The notes beneath the pieces are model-generated. The model was not told where the DNA came from. It was given only the letters and a program-made list of their open reading frames with translations, and did not search any database. 64,000 bases of DNA from Hymenobacter cavernae. GTDB taxonomy: Bacteria > Bacteroidota > Bacteroidia > Cytophagales > Hymenobacteraceae. Position 1 is the stretch's first letter, and the number at the start of each line of letters is the position of its first letter. Made by a program: the position numbers and the translations under genes. The stretch covers positions 456,605 through 520,604 of the forward strand of contig NZ_BMHT01000002.1 in NCBI RefSeq assembly GCF_014641455.1, written 5' to 3'. Positions 1-8,857 of this stretch are shown piece after piece.

Positions 1-660
1 GACCTGGAGCTATGGATGGGCGGCGTGGAGCGCATCGCGAAAGCCGGTATTAAGAATATCGGTCTGATTCACAGAGGTTTCTCGAACTACGGCAACACCG
101 AATACCGCAACGCTCCGATGTGGCACCTGCCCATCGAGATGAAGCGCCGCCTGCCCGACATGCCGCTCATCTGCGACCCAAGCCATATCGGCGGCCGCCG
201 CGACGTGTTGCAAAGCCTCGCCCAAAAATCCATCGACCTTGACTTCGACGGGCTGATGATTGAGTCGCATATTGACCCCGATAACGCCTGGAGCGACGCC
301 AAGCAGCAAGTAACGCCCGAGCGCCTCGCCGAGCTACTCGATAGCTTGGTATGGCGCCAGGAAACGACTGATAAACAGGAGTTTCTGACCGCCCTGGAAA
401 AGCTGCGCCAGCAAATCAATCACCTCGATGACGAGATTCTGCAACTGATCGGCAACCGCATGGCCGTGGCCGAGAAAATCGGTACCTACAAGAAGGAGAA
501 CAACATCACCATCCTGCAACCTAGCCGTTGGAGCGAAATCCTGGAGCGTGGCGTGCAGAAAGGCGCCAAGTTAGGTCTGACCGAAGACTTCATCCATAAG
601 TACCTGGATGCTATTCACCTGGAGTCGATCAACCGCCAGAACCGCGTGATGAACGGGTAG
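1..660 (+). CDS. DAHP synthase / chorismate mutase, 3' part
   Basis: C-terminal 219 residues of a bifunctional enzyme opening the shikimate pathway and the Phe/Tyr branch. The reading frame is open from base 1, so the start lies left of the window. Roughly the first 115 residues are the end of a DAHP synthase TIM barrel, with the ICDPSHIGG signature near residue 57 and an IESHIDP segment near 90. Residues about 130-219 form an AroQ-type helical chorismate mutase (LRQQINHLDDEILQLIGNRM followed by AVAEKIGTYK). This fusion order is common in Bacteroidota. The gene is followed by a perfect 34-bp inverted repeat that may end transcription. The identification is firm; the symbol is left blank because several names are used for the fusion. 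Confidence 0.93.
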   Translation, partial: DLELWMGGVERIAKAGIKNIGLIHRGFSNYGNTEYRNAPMWHLPIEMKRRLPDMPLICDPSHIGGRRDVLQSLAQKSIDLDFDGLMIESHIDPDNAWSDAKQQVTPERLAELLDSLVWRQETTDKQEFLTALEKLRQQINHLDDEILQLIGNRMAVAEKIGTYKKENNITILQPSRWSEILERGVQKGAKLGLTEDFIHKYLDAIHLESINRQNRVMNG

Positions 661-690
661 ACCTGCTCTTTAGCCTCTATCGTATTCGGT

Positions 691-785
691 CGTCATTTCG
701 ACCAACGGGAGAAATCTCGCGTGCTGTCGTTGCAATTACCGCCTGGCGTCTGCACGCGAGATTTCTCCCGTTGGTCGAAATGACG
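691..785. repeat. REP-like hairpin, copy A (perfect 34-bp arms)
   Basis: Arms 691-724 and 752-785 are exact reverse complements of 34 bases separated by a 27-base loop; a T-run follows at 786-792. The arm ends GAGAAATCTCGCGTGC, shared with related elements near 59.2 kb and 62.1 kb, so it is a dispersed family and not a one-off terminator. It sits between the aromatic-pathway gene and the convergent SelT/W/H-like gene and could also end transcription. Confidence 0.85.
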
Positions 786-819
786 TTCTTTTTATAAGCT
801 GGTTTACACTGACTTTAAA

Positions 820-1110
820 TCAGTTGTTTGCCACCGGCCGGTCGCTGTGACCTAGGTTCCGGTCCGGCGCAATCCGGTCGCGGATGAGCTGCTTCAGCTC
901 TTTCGACTCCGGAAAGCGGCTGGCTTCTTTGCGCGAAAAGATCAACTCGTCATTCAGTCGCACTTCAAAAATGCCGCCCGTGCCCGGCACCAGCGCTACT
1001 TCCCCTAGCTCGGTGTCGAAGGTAGTGAGCAGCTCCTGCGCCATCCAGGCGGCGCGCAAAAGCCACCGACACTGCGTGCAATACGTTATTTCGACGCGCG
1101 GGCTAGGCAT
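820..1110 (-). CDS. SelT/SelW/SelH (Rdx) family protein
   Basis: A 96-residue protein with the family hallmark at the N-terminus: a beta strand (VEITYC) leading into CTQC, the CxxC of the thioredoxin-like Rdx fold, then a helix (WLLRAAWMAQELL). The middle GEVALVPGTGGIFEVRLND and the SRKEASRFPESKELKQLIRDRI tail match the rest of the family. Both redox positions are ordinary Cys; no selenocysteine is implied. The physiological role of bacterial members is poorly defined. It is the last gene of a minus-strand pair with the TPR gene 33 bases upstream. Length is typical. Confidence 0.85.
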   Translation of the reverse strand: MPSPRVEITYCTQCRWLLRAAWMAQELLTTFDTELGEVALVPGTGGIFEVRLNDELIFSRKEASRFPESKELKQLIRDRIAPDRNLGHSDRPVANN

Positions 1111-1143
1111 GAGAAAAGCTAGGTAGAAGACTGAGGAAGAAGA

Positions 1144-2163
1144 CTATTGCGAGGCAGATTCCTTGGGCTTGTCCTCTGACTTAGAGGCTTCCGGCGTAGG
1201 CTTTGGTGCATCCTGGGCAGGTACCGGGCTAGGTGCCGGCTCCGGCGCCGCCGACTTGGTCGCTGTCGAGTCTTTCGCTGCGGCTGCTTTCGGGCTAGCT
1301 GCCTTGGCTCCCGCCTTGTGCGTGGTGGGCGACTTGGGGTGTGAGCCGATCTTGGTGCTGCGTGCGTTGGGGCGGTTGGCCGTTTTTACCCCGATACCCT
1401 TAATCCGGTCTTCGATTTCGCTGAGCAAAAAGGCCGCATCCGACTTGGGCTGGTCGTCCTGAAACTGGTCGCGGGCCAGGATGGCTTCTTCGCGCGCCTT
1501 GTCGTACTGCTTCAGCTCCAGGTACACAAAAGCTAGGTTGAGGTGCGTGGGCGGATAGTCTTTGCGCAACTCGATGGAGTGCAGAAACGGCGCGACGCTT
1601 TGCCTGAACTGGCCCAGGCGCTGGTAGGCGTAGCCCACGGCGAAGTAAGAGTAATAATCGCCGTAGCCATTGTCGTGTGCTACAGCGTAGTGCTTGATAA
1701 TCAATGGGAAAAGATCGTCTTCCAGAATCCTCTTTTCGGCGCAGTCGCACTGTTGCAGGCTGAAATAGTAGTCGCCCAGGCCGCGGTCGAGCTTGTAGTT
1801 ATTGGGGTAGCGGCGCTTGAGCGAATCGAGGGCGCGGCCCACCCGAAATCGATACGTGGTACCCCCGACGCCTTCCTTGTAGCGGTTATCGTCCAAGGTT
1901 TCCAAAATCGGCAAGTCCTTGAAGGTGAAGGTGTGATACTGATGGGTGCCGATGCTGTAGTTGAGGGCATATTCCTCTTTTTTCAGGACGACGGCCAGCT
2001 TGCTATTGTGCGGATCATACTCCTGCAGCATCCGAAAGGCCGCGTCATACTTTTTCTGCGCCACGAGGTCGTCGGCTTTGCGGAGCACGGCCATGTTGGT
2101 CTGGGCGTGAGCGGCGCTCGTCAGTAGCAGACAGGCAGTGAGAATACGTAGAAGAAAGCGCAT
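1144..2163 (-). CDS. Secreted TPR-repeat protein
   Basis: A 339-residue protein with a cleavable signal peptide (MRFLLRILTACLLLTSAAHA), so periplasmic or surface-exposed. Residues about 25-255 contain helix pairs typical of tetratricopeptide repeats, e.g. DDLVAQKKYDAAFRMLQEYD, YAVGYAYQRLGQFRQSVAPF and LNLAFVYLELKQYDKAREEA. The last 80 residues are low-complexity Ala/Pro/Lys/Ser and probably disordered. TPRs bind other proteins; no enzymatic motif is visible. The SelT/W/H-like gene follows 33 bases downstream, so they may be co-transcribed. A specific function cannot be assigned. Confidence 0.8.
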   Translation of the reverse strand: MRFLLRILTACLLLTSAAHAQTNMAVLRKADDLVAQKKYDAAFRMLQEYDPHNSKLAVVLKKEEYALNYSIGTHQYHTFTFKDLPILETLDDNRYKEGVGGTTYRFRVGRALDSLKRRYPNNYKLDRGLGDYYFSLQQCDCAEKRILEDDLFPLIIKHYAVAHDNGYGDYYSYFAVGYAYQRLGQFRQSVAPFLHSIELRKDYPPTHLNLAFVYLELKQYDKAREEAILARDQFQDDQPKSDAAFLLSEIEDRIKGIGVKTANRPNARSTKIGSHPKSPTTHKAGAKAASPKAAAAKDSTATKSAAPEPAPSPVPAQDAPKPTPEASKSEDKPKESASQ

Positions 2164-2420
2164 GAGAGACGAAAGCGTGAGAGAGGATCTAAGTAGTTGT
2201 AACGTGCAAAGCTAGGTCTGAAAAGTGTCTTTGCTTTTGAGGAAGCCAGCCAGCCGCATCGTGCGGCCCCGGCCAGCAAACACCTAACAAACGTTGAAGT
2301 GCGTACGATGCTTGCTTATAAAACGGAATGGCTCCGAAAAATACTATGGATTTTGTATCATGTACGCAGCCTGGCCTACGCAAGATCTAAACCTAGCCTG
2401 CTTTTCCAGGGCCCCTGCTT

Positions 2421-3794
2421 ATGCTCTTTTATACCCTGATGAAACCCGTGGCGCAGCTGGCGCTACGCATTTTCTTTCACCGCCTGGAAGTGCGCCACCG
2501 CGAACGACTGCAATTACCAGGACCATTATTACTAACTGCTAATCACCCGAATACGCTTATGGACCCGCTGGTTGTTGCTATCAACCGGCGCGACCCGGTT
2601 GCGTTTCTGGCCAAAAGCACCTTCTTCCAGAATCCTATTCTGCGCCGGATTATGACCTCCGGCAATTCCATTCCGATTTACCGCCGCCAGGATGTGGATA
2701 AGAACAGCCCGGTAGCGCCCGCCGAGCTGGCGCGCCGCAATGAAGCTGCTTTCAGCCGCAGCTACGACTATCTCGACCAGGGCGGCACCGTCATGATTTT
2801 TCCCGAGGGTACGAGCGTTTCGGAGCGCCGGTTGCGGCCGCTCAAAACCGGGGCGGCCCGCATTGCGCTCGGCGCCGAAGCCCGCCACGATTTCAGCCTA
2901 GGTTTGCGCATTTTGCCGGTGGGTATCAACTACTTCGATCCGGCCCGTTTCCGCTCCGATGTGCTCGTAAATGTCGCGCCGCCCATTGTAGTGGCCGACT
3001 ACGCCGCCGCCTATCATCAGGACCCGGAAGCCGCCGCCGACGCGCTGACCGAAGAAATTCGGGAGCGGCTGGAGTGGCGCCTCATCATCACGCGCGACGC
3101 GGCCGAGGATGAATTGGTGCAGCAAGTGGAAGATACCTTTACCAATCACCTCATCGCTGACGACCAAGAAACGCTCTACGACAACTTTCAGCTTAGCCGC
3201 ACGCTGCTGGAAGGGGTGGCATTTTTCGAAAAGCACGACCCCGCTCGCCTTCAGCAAGTGCGCGACCAACTCACCACGTATCTGCTCGACCTAGACCGGC
3301 TCCGCCTCACCGACGCGGCCTTGGAGCCGGGCAGTAAAGAAGGACGCTTGGCCCGCGGCATTCGCACCACCCTGAAGCTGACCTTAGGTGGTCCGGTGTG
3401 GCTTTATGGCTTGATCAACAACTACATACCCTACATTCTGCCTTCGATGGTGGCCCGGCGGGCAACCAAAGATGTGGAGTTTGTTGCGCCGATAATGCTG
3501 GTGGTGGGGATGCTGACCTTTCCCTTGTGCTACGCCGCGCAAATCCTGCTGGTGCACCACTTCACCCAGGATTGGCGCTGGACCACGCTCTACGCCGTGA
3601 GCCTGCCGTTCGCCGGATTTTACGCGCTCAGCTACTGGAACAGCCTGGAAGCCAGAATACGACGCCTGCGCGCTTGGCGTTTGTTTCGGCAGCAGCGAGT
3701 GGTATTCGAGCATCTGCTGCGTCAGCGAGCTACAATTTTGCAGCTGCTTAATGAGGCGCGTACGGCATATTTGAAGGCGACAAGCGAAGTGTAG
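2421..3794 (+). CDS. PlsC-type 1-acyl-glycerol-3-phosphate acyltransferase family protein
   Basis: A 457-residue acyltransferase. Residues 35-210 hold the PlsC domain: NHPNTLMD at 41-48 is the catalytic H(x4)D box and FPEGTS around 127-132 is the phosphate-binding EGT box. It should acylate a glycerolipid or related alcohol at the inner membrane. About 250 extra C-terminal residues include hydrophobic stretches (LGGPVWLYGLINNYIPYIL; APIMLVVGMLTFPLCYAAQI; TLYAVSLPFAGFYALSYW) and end in a basic, arginine-rich tail, longer than minimal PlsC. The substrate is unknown; this long form is common in Bacteroidota. It appears to stand alone. Confidence 0.88.
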   Translation: MLFYTLMKPVAQLALRIFFHRLEVRHRERLQLPGPLLLTANHPNTLMDPLVVAINRRDPVAFLAKSTFFQNPILRRIMTSGNSIPIYRRQDVDKNSPVAPAELARRNEAAFSRSYDYLDQGGTVMIFPEGTSVSERRLRPLKTGAARIALGAEARHDFSLGLRILPVGINYFDPARFRSDVLVNVAPPIVVADYAAAYHQDPEAAADALTEEIRERLEWRLIITRDAAEDELVQQVEDTFTNHLIADDQETLYDNFQLSRTLLEGVAFFEKHDPARLQQVRDQLTTYLLDLDRLRLTDAALEPGSKEGRLARGIRTTLKLTLGGPVWLYGLINNYIPYILPSMVARRATKDVEFVAPIMLVVGMLTFPLCYAAQILLVHHFTQDWRWTTLYAVSLPFAGFYALSYWNSLEARIRRLRAWRLFRQQRVVFEHLLRQRATILQLLNEARTAYLKATSEV

Positions 3795-3837
3795 GCCAGG
3801 GTGGGATTTGGCGCATCAGGTTAGCTGGTTCTGCTTG

Positions 3838-4452
3838 CTAGAAATCTACTTTTACCCCCAGACCTAGGGTCAGGATTTGGCCGAGCGACAGCCCTTTGGT
3901 GTTGGGTAGCAAGCTCACGGCGTATAAGTCATTGGTACCTAATTCGTAGTAAGCAGAAACCATCCGAGCCCGGCCATCTTGGCTTACGGGCAACTCGCGC
4001 CCCACGCGGCCACCCAGGAAGACACCCAGCCGCACCGTGGAAGACCACCAGTAGTAGTTCTTGTACGGATACTTGTCGTCGCGGGAGCGGTTCAGCATAG
4101 CCGAGGGCGTGTAGTTGGTCAGTAGCCCCAGCGTCAGTGGCTGCACCTGCCAGCGCGTTTGTACGGGCAAGCAGAAAGGCGCATACGTGCCTTTCAGAGT
4201 GAAGATGCTGAATGCCCGGCCGCCGGTGTACTTGCCTGGAACATAGCCGACTAGTGCGTCTACATCCCATCTGCGCTTAGAGCCAAGAGTATAGCCGGCT
4301 CCGCCTGCTACCAGCCCAATGCCTCCGGCCGTTTGCAATACGGCGTGCTGCGGCACGTACCAGCGGCGAGGCGTCGGCGTGTCAGATTGCGCCTGGGCGC
4401 TACTGCTTATCCAAGTAACTAGTAGCCCCACGAAGAGTAGTAAGTGCTTCAT
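3838..4452 (-). CDS. Predicted outer-membrane protein, unknown function
   Basis: A 204-residue protein with a clear signal peptide (MKHLLLFVGLLVTWISSSAQ, cleavage near AQA). The mature part alternates short hydrophobic and polar segments with many Gly, Tyr and Arg and ends in LTLGLGVKVDF, a terminal aromatic as in small outer-membrane beta barrels. I do not recognise a named family. Its ATG lies only two bases after the stop of the phosphoesterase gene at 4455, so the two are probably translated from one message. Confidence 0.7.
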   Translation of the reverse strand: MKHLLLFVGLLVTWISSSAQAQSDTPTPRRWYVPQHAVLQTAGGIGLVAGGAGYTLGSKRRWDVDALVGYVPGKYTGGRAFSIFTLKGTYAPFCLPVQTRWQVQPLTLGLLTNYTPSAMLNRSRDDKYPYKNYYWWSSTVRLGVFLGGRVGRELPVSQDGRARMVSAYYELGTNDLYAVSLLPNTKGLSLGQILTLGLGVKVDF

Positions 4453-4454
4453 TG

Positions 4455-5288
4455 TTAATAAGCTATGCTTTCGAGCTTGTATTCTTTATCGCCCCAGAGC
4501 GTGAGGAGCAAGTATTGGCGCTGTTCCACACTGTAACCACTGATGTACGTCACGTTGTCGTTGTAGGGCTGACTCACGCCGAACTTGTCAATGTGGCCGC
4601 TGAGGTTGAATACCAGCCGTGGGGCGGCGGCTAGGGCCCGCGCGTAGCTAGTTGTCAAGCTAGGGTCAAAATCGCCGTCGAAAGGAGGGACGTGGCAAAT
4701 GGCGACTTGCCGCCGCACGCCTACTGTATCAGCTAGCTGCTGTTGCAGCCACGGTACATTCGGTACCTGGCCGTTGAAGCCGTACTCGCGGCCGTTGGTA
4801 TCCGTCAGAATGAAACGGGTGCCTGCGTACGTGAAGCTATAGTTCAAGGGCCCAAAGATTTCCTGGTAAGCCGCCCGCCCATTTCCGACGTGGTCGTGGT
4901 TGCCAATGACGGTGAAGTACGGCACGCGCAGCTGCTTCAGCTTGCCGTTCACCCATCGCATTTCGCGCCCGAGCCCGAAATCAGAAATATCGCCCCCGAC
5001 GATAACCAAAGCTAGGTTTCGCTGCTGGTTGAGGCTGCTCACCAACGGGTCTAGCTCATCATAGTAGCGCTGCGAGTCGGCCGTAAAAGCGAAGCGGAGC
5101 GTATCGCCACCCGTGGGGTTCGGCTGCTGAGCTAGGCGCTCTAGGTTCTGGCGGGTCAGGTCGCGCTGGGCGTCGGGCGCCCGCACGTCATTTGGGCTGA
5201 ATTCTAGTAGTTCGCAGCTGCTAATCAGCAGTGCGGCCGAGGCTAGGGTTAGCCCAAGGCGCAGGTAAGAACGGAACGGAAGTAGCAT
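4455..5288 (-). CDS. Lipoprotein calcineurin-like metallophosphoesterase
   Basis: The frame extends upstream to 5369, but the ATG at 5288 gives a sensible lipoprotein: basic start, hydrophobic core and lipobox LLISSC with the lipidated Cys about 25 residues in. The metal-binding boxes follow in order: a FTADSQ segment in place of the usual first-Asp box, GGDISD and GNHDHVG, then late-His motifs CHVPP and SGHID. It should hydrolyse a phosphoester outside the cytoplasm with a bound metal pair; the substrate is unknown. It is the first gene of a tight pair with the beta-barrel-like gene downstream. Confidence 0.87.
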   Translation of the reverse strand: MLLPFRSYLRLGLTLASAALLISSCELLEFSPNDVRAPDAQRDLTRQNLERLAQQPNPTGGDTLRFAFTADSQRYYDELDPLVSSLNQQRNLALVIVGGDISDFGLGREMRWVNGKLKQLRVPYFTVIGNHDHVGNGRAAYQEIFGPLNYSFTYAGTRFILTDTNGREYGFNGQVPNVPWLQQQLADTVGVRRQVAICHVPPFDGDFDPSLTTSYARALAAAPRLVFNLSGHIDKFGVSQPYNDNVTYISGYSVEQRQYLLLTLWGDKEYKLESIAY

Positions 5289-5688
5289 GAGAAAGGCTGA
5301 AAAGCATTGCTTCCACAGGATCAATGTTGTAGTACATACCGTTCTGCTCGCCACTTGTTTTAAATACAAGCTTCTAGAAGCTAGCTAGATAGGTCTGGTT
5401 GATCTGCTCCACATGCTCGCGTTTCCATTCAGGAGAAGCTTTCTGTCTGGCTAGCACAGCTCTAGCTGCCGGCTAGTTGCCTATATTTTTCGCGGCGTTT
5501 CCATGAAAATTAGATCAGGGAAAAGTACAGGCAGCAAGCTGTGCGCCGCACCGCTTTGGTGGCCAAACCTAGGTTGGTACAGGAGGCAAACGAGGCGAGT
5601 TGTTGACTGAAAAGCAAAGGCAAATAATCAGTTCCTGCCAAACTTTTTAGCCCTGTATAACCTTATTTAGTTTCCCTATATCGAGTAC
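5289..5688. other. Intergenic region upstream of radA
   Basis: About 400 bases between divergent genes. No ORF or RNA gene is recognisable. It contains the 10-base palindrome AACCTAGGTT at 5566-5575, a member of the window-wide CTAGG motif, and AT-richer sequence close to the radA start that probably carries its promoter; no clear TAnnTTTG box was found. Confidence 0.5.
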
Positions 5689-7074
5689 ATGGCCAAGCTT
5701 AAAACCCTTTATTTCTGTCAGAATTGCGGCGCTCAGTCTGCCAAGTGGATTGGTCGCTGCCCCAGCTGCGGCGAGTGGAACACCTACGTGGAAGAAGTGG
5801 TGCAGAAGGAAGACACCAAGGTGGCAGGCTCCTGGAAGACGCCCACTTCCGCGCCCGGCACCAGCACCGTTGCCAAGCCGCGCATCATCACCGATATTCA
5901 CTACGAAGAGGAAGCTCGGTTTAACACCAACGACGGCGAGCTGAACCGGGTGCTGGGTGGCGGCCTCGTGCCGGGTTCTCTGGTGCTCATCGGCGGCGAA
6001 CCCGGCATTGGCAAGAGCACGCTGATGTTGCAGATTGCCATGAGCTTGCAGCAGCTCAAAGTACTTTACATTTCGGGCGAAGAAAGCGAGCAGCAGATCA
6101 AGATGCGGGCGGAACGCCTGGGCGAGCAACATCCTGGCTGCTATATTCTTACCGAAACCAACACCCAGAATATCTTCAAGCAGATCGACCAGCTTCAGCC
6201 CAACGTGGTTATTGTCGATTCCATTCAGACCTTGCAGTCGGGGCTGGTGGAGTCGGGAGCCGGCTCGGTGTCGCAGGTGCGCGAGTGCACCGCCGAGCTA
6301 CTCAAGTATGCCAAGGAAACTAGTGTGCCGGTACTCATCATCGGCCACATCACCAAAGACGGCTCCATTGCCGGCCCCAAAATCCTGGAGCACATGGTAG
6401 ATACCGTGCTGCAATTTGAGGGCGACCGGCACCTGAGCTACCGCATTCTGCGTACCATCAAGAACCGCTTCGGCTCCACCTCCGAGCTAGGTATCTACGA
6501 GATGCAGGGCTCGGGGCTGCGGCAGGTATCGAACCCGTCGGAAATTCTGCTTTCACAACGTACTGAAACGCTGAGCGGTATGGCTATCGGCGCGACGTTG
6601 GAAGGCAACCGGCCGCTGCTGGTGGAAGTGCAGGCCCTCGTGACGCCCGCCACCTACGGCACGCCCCAGCGCAGCAGCACCGGCTTCGATTCGAAGCGTC
6701 TGAATATGCTGCTGGCTGTGCTGGAGAAGCGTAGTGGCCTGCGCCTGGGGCAGCACGACGTGTTCCTGAACATTGCCGGTGGTCTGCGTTTGGAAGATCC
6801 GGCCCTGGACCTGGCCGTGTGCGCGGCGGTGGTGTCTTCCCTCAACGATCTGCCCCTGCCGACGGATGTTTGCTTGGCGGCGGAAGTTGGATTGAGTGGT
6901 GAGATTCGGGCCGTGAGCCGTTTGGACCAACGTTTGTCAGAGGCTGAAAAGCTAGGTTTTCAGGAAATGTACATTTCGCAGTTTAACGCCCGCGGCCTCG
7001 ACCTAGGTCGCTACGGAATCCGGGTGCATCCACTGGGCCGATTAGACGAAGTTTTAAGCGGAATCTTCGGTTAA
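5689..7074 (+). CDS. radA: DNA repair protein RadA
   Basis: A 461-residue RecA-like ATPase that promotes branch migration of recombination intermediates. The N-terminal zinc finger has Cys 10, 13, 24 and 27. The Walker A loop GEPGIGKST lies around 103-111, and the RadA-specific KNRFG motif starts at K258. A Lon-protease-like domain occupies roughly 290-461 (GGLRLEDPALDLAVCAAVVSS; AEVGLSGEIRAVSRLDQRL). Length and order match the family. The gene stands alone. Three of its Leu-Gly pairs (at 6487, 6953 and 7002) are written CTA-GGT, part of the window-wide motif; the last is inside a 12-base palindrome at 6999-7010. Confidence 0.97.
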   Translation: MAKLKTLYFCQNCGAQSAKWIGRCPSCGEWNTYVEEVVQKEDTKVAGSWKTPTSAPGTSTVAKPRIITDIHYEEEARFNTNDGELNRVLGGGLVPGSLVLIGGEPGIGKSTLMLQIAMSLQQLKVLYISGEESEQQIKMRAERLGEQHPGCYILTETNTQNIFKQIDQLQPNVVIVDSIQTLQSGLVESGAGSVSQVRECTAELLKYAKETSVPVLIIGHITKDGSIAGPKILEHMVDTVLQFEGDRHLSYRILRTIKNRFGSTSELGIYEMQGSGLRQVSNPSEILLSQRTETLSGMAIGATLEGNRPLLVEVQALVTPATYGTPQRSSTGFDSKRLNMLLAVLEKRSGLRLGQHDVFLNIAGGLRLEDPALDLAVCAAVVSSLNDLPLPTDVCLAAEVGLSGEIRAVSRLDQRLSEAEKLGFQEMYISQFNARGLDLGRYGIRVHPLGRLDEVLSGIFG

Positions 7075-7251
7075 GTGGCAGCAGCATACAGAAAAAGAAA
7101 TCTTCTAGATTGGATTATATTAATTTAGAAGAATTATCTTGCCGTGCTGAATTGTCTTTTACCTAGGAAATAGACTCCTGCTTATAAAAAATCGGATTAA
7201 AGAAGGGAATGTCGGCTCAGCATGTATATAAATTAGATTATCCTTTTTACA

Positions 7252-8724
7252 ATGACTTACTTTTCTCGCTTTGCTGCTAGCCTGACTGTAGCGGCTTTGT
7301 TCATGTTACCGCACCTGGGTCGAGCCCAGGGTACGGTAGTGCTGACCGGCAAGGTTAGCAGCCGCACCGTCGATACGGTGGCCGTATCTGTGCGTGAAAA
7401 TGCGCTGGATCCGAAAGAGAAAATCACGTACGCCCGACTCGACGATAAAGGCGAGTTTCGGCTGGCGCTTACTGTGGCTGGCCCCACCCGCGCCGACCTC
7501 GTGTATGGCGATGATGTGACCGACCTCTTTCTGGAGCCTGGCAACAACATGGACGTGCGCTTTAAGGGCAGCGACATGGCTACCACGGTGAAGTTCAAGG
7601 GCAACGGCGCCGCCGCCAACTCTTACCTGACCGAAGTAGACGAGAAGTTTGTCGAGAATGATGGCTTTCAGGTGTTGCCCGACAACATCATGCTTTACGA
7701 AGTGCCTTTCCTGTCGTTTCTGGAGTACCGCCGCAAAGAGGAGCGTAAGTTTTTCGATGATTACGCGCAGGACAACCAGCTTTCTGCCGCTTTTAAGGTC
7801 TACGCCAAAGCGGAAATTGACTACAGCTACGCCAACGACCGCCTGACTTTTCAGGATTTGCGCGAGCAGGTAGTAGCCACCGACGCCCGCCTGAAAATGT
7901 CGCCGACGTACTACGATTTCCTAAACGAAAAAAGCCTGATCAACAGCCCCGATGCTGGTGCGTTGCAAAGCGGGATGTACCAGGAATTCTTATTGAACTA
8001 TATTCATTATCAAGCTACTGCAAGCAACCACCAGCGCAGCGATCCGGATTTCTACCAGGTGTGCTACGACATGGCTAAAACGCAGCTAACCGGCGCGGCA
8101 CGGCTGCTGTGCCTAGGGCGCGTGATGCAGGAATCCTTCCGCTTCGGGCACGTGAAGCAGTCGGCGGCCATGCTCGCTGATTTTCACACCCTTGATGCCA
8201 AAAACCAATACTATTCGGTATTGCAGCACGATTTCGAAACGCACAAAGCCTTTGCCATCGGTGCGCCCGCTCCGAATTTTCACCTAATGTCGGCCACTGG
8301 CGACTCGGTGTCGCTGCAAAGCTTTGCCGGTAAGCTTGTTTACGTGAATTTCTGGCGCACTACCAGTGGCCTTAGCCTCCGCGACCTGCCATATGCCCAA
8401 GACCTAGCTAAGAAGTTCGAAGGCAAAAACATCGTGTTCCTGAACATCGCGCTTGATGAGAACGAAGGTGCCTGGAAGCAGTTGGTTATCAGCAAGAAGC
8501 TGCCCGGCGTACACGTGCGGGCCGCCGGTGGCTACCGCTCCGTCATTGCCAAAGCCTATGCAGTGCAGGACGTTCCTACATACTTGCTTCTGGCCGAAGA
8601 CGGTACGTTCCTCAACGTAAAGCCCAAGCGCCTGAGCAGCCGCGCCGCCGTCGATGAGATAAAAGAAGCGTTCGGCAAAGCGGCTACTTACACCAGCCTA
8701 TTGCCCATGTCGTCGGGTAGATAA
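7252..8724 (+). CDS. Secreted thioredoxin-fold protein lacking CxxC
   Basis: A 490-residue exported protein: signal peptide ending near GRAQG, then a DUF4369-like beta region (VVLTGKVSSRTVDTVAVSV; LEPGNNMDVRF), a long helical middle, and a TlpA/AhpC-like thioredoxin fold from about 335. That domain begins AIGAPAPNFHLMSATGDSVS and continues KLVYVNFWRTTSGLSLRDLP. Where active relatives read CGPC after the FW, this one reads SGLS (372-375), so both catalytic cysteines are serine and disulphide reductase activity is not expected. A binding or assembly role is inference. A terminator hairpin follows the stop codon. Confidence 0.82.
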   Translation: MTYFSRFAASLTVAALFMLPHLGRAQGTVVLTGKVSSRTVDTVAVSVRENALDPKEKITYARLDDKGEFRLALTVAGPTRADLVYGDDVTDLFLEPGNNMDVRFKGSDMATTVKFKGNGAAANSYLTEVDEKFVENDGFQVLPDNIMLYEVPFLSFLEYRRKEERKFFDDYAQDNQLSAAFKVYAKAEIDYSYANDRLTFQDLREQVVATDARLKMSPTYYDFLNEKSLINSPDAGALQSGMYQEFLLNYIHYQATASNHQRSDPDFYQVCYDMAKTQLTGAARLLCLGRVMQESFRFGHVKQSAAMLADFHTLDAKNQYYSVLQHDFETHKAFAIGAPAPNFHLMSATGDSVSLQSFAGKLVYVNFWRTTSGLSLRDLPYAQDLAKKFEGKNIVFLNIALDENEGAWKQLVISKKLPGVHVRAAGGYRSVIAKAYAVQDVPTYLLLAEDGTFLNVKPKRLSSRAAVDEIKEAFGKAATYTSLLPMSSGR

Positions 8725-8752
8725 ACAATTTGCCCTGGCAATTGCTTGCTCC

Positions 8753-8796
8753 AAGCCTGTTATCCTGAAGCAAAAGCTAGGGTAACAGGCTTTTTT
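8753..8796 (+). terminator. Rho-independent terminator after the thioredoxin-fold gene
   Basis: Arms 8753-8762 (AAGCCTGTTA) and 8783-8792 (TAACAGGCTT) pair exactly and run into six T residues. It lies 29 bases after the stop codon of the gene ending at 8724. Confidence 0.85.
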
Positions 8797-8857
8797 GTGA
8801 CATGACAGTTGGTAGTTGCCGGCTTTCTTGCCAAGCAATGCCGACCTTTACTGCTAC

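Noticed and set aside
820..1110. Selenoprotein with in-frame UGA
   Set aside because: Both positions of the CxxC are Cys codons and no UGA lies in the conserved region.
1543..2127. 194-codon plus-strand ORF opposite the TPR gene
   Set aside because: Its product has no domain and its codon pattern mirrors the signal-peptide-bearing minus-strand gene; shadow of a GC-rich gene.
5289..5688. tRNA or small RNA in the gap before radA
   Set aside because: No cloverleaf, T-loop GGTTCGAATCC-like sequence or terminator could be found by eye here or in other gaps.
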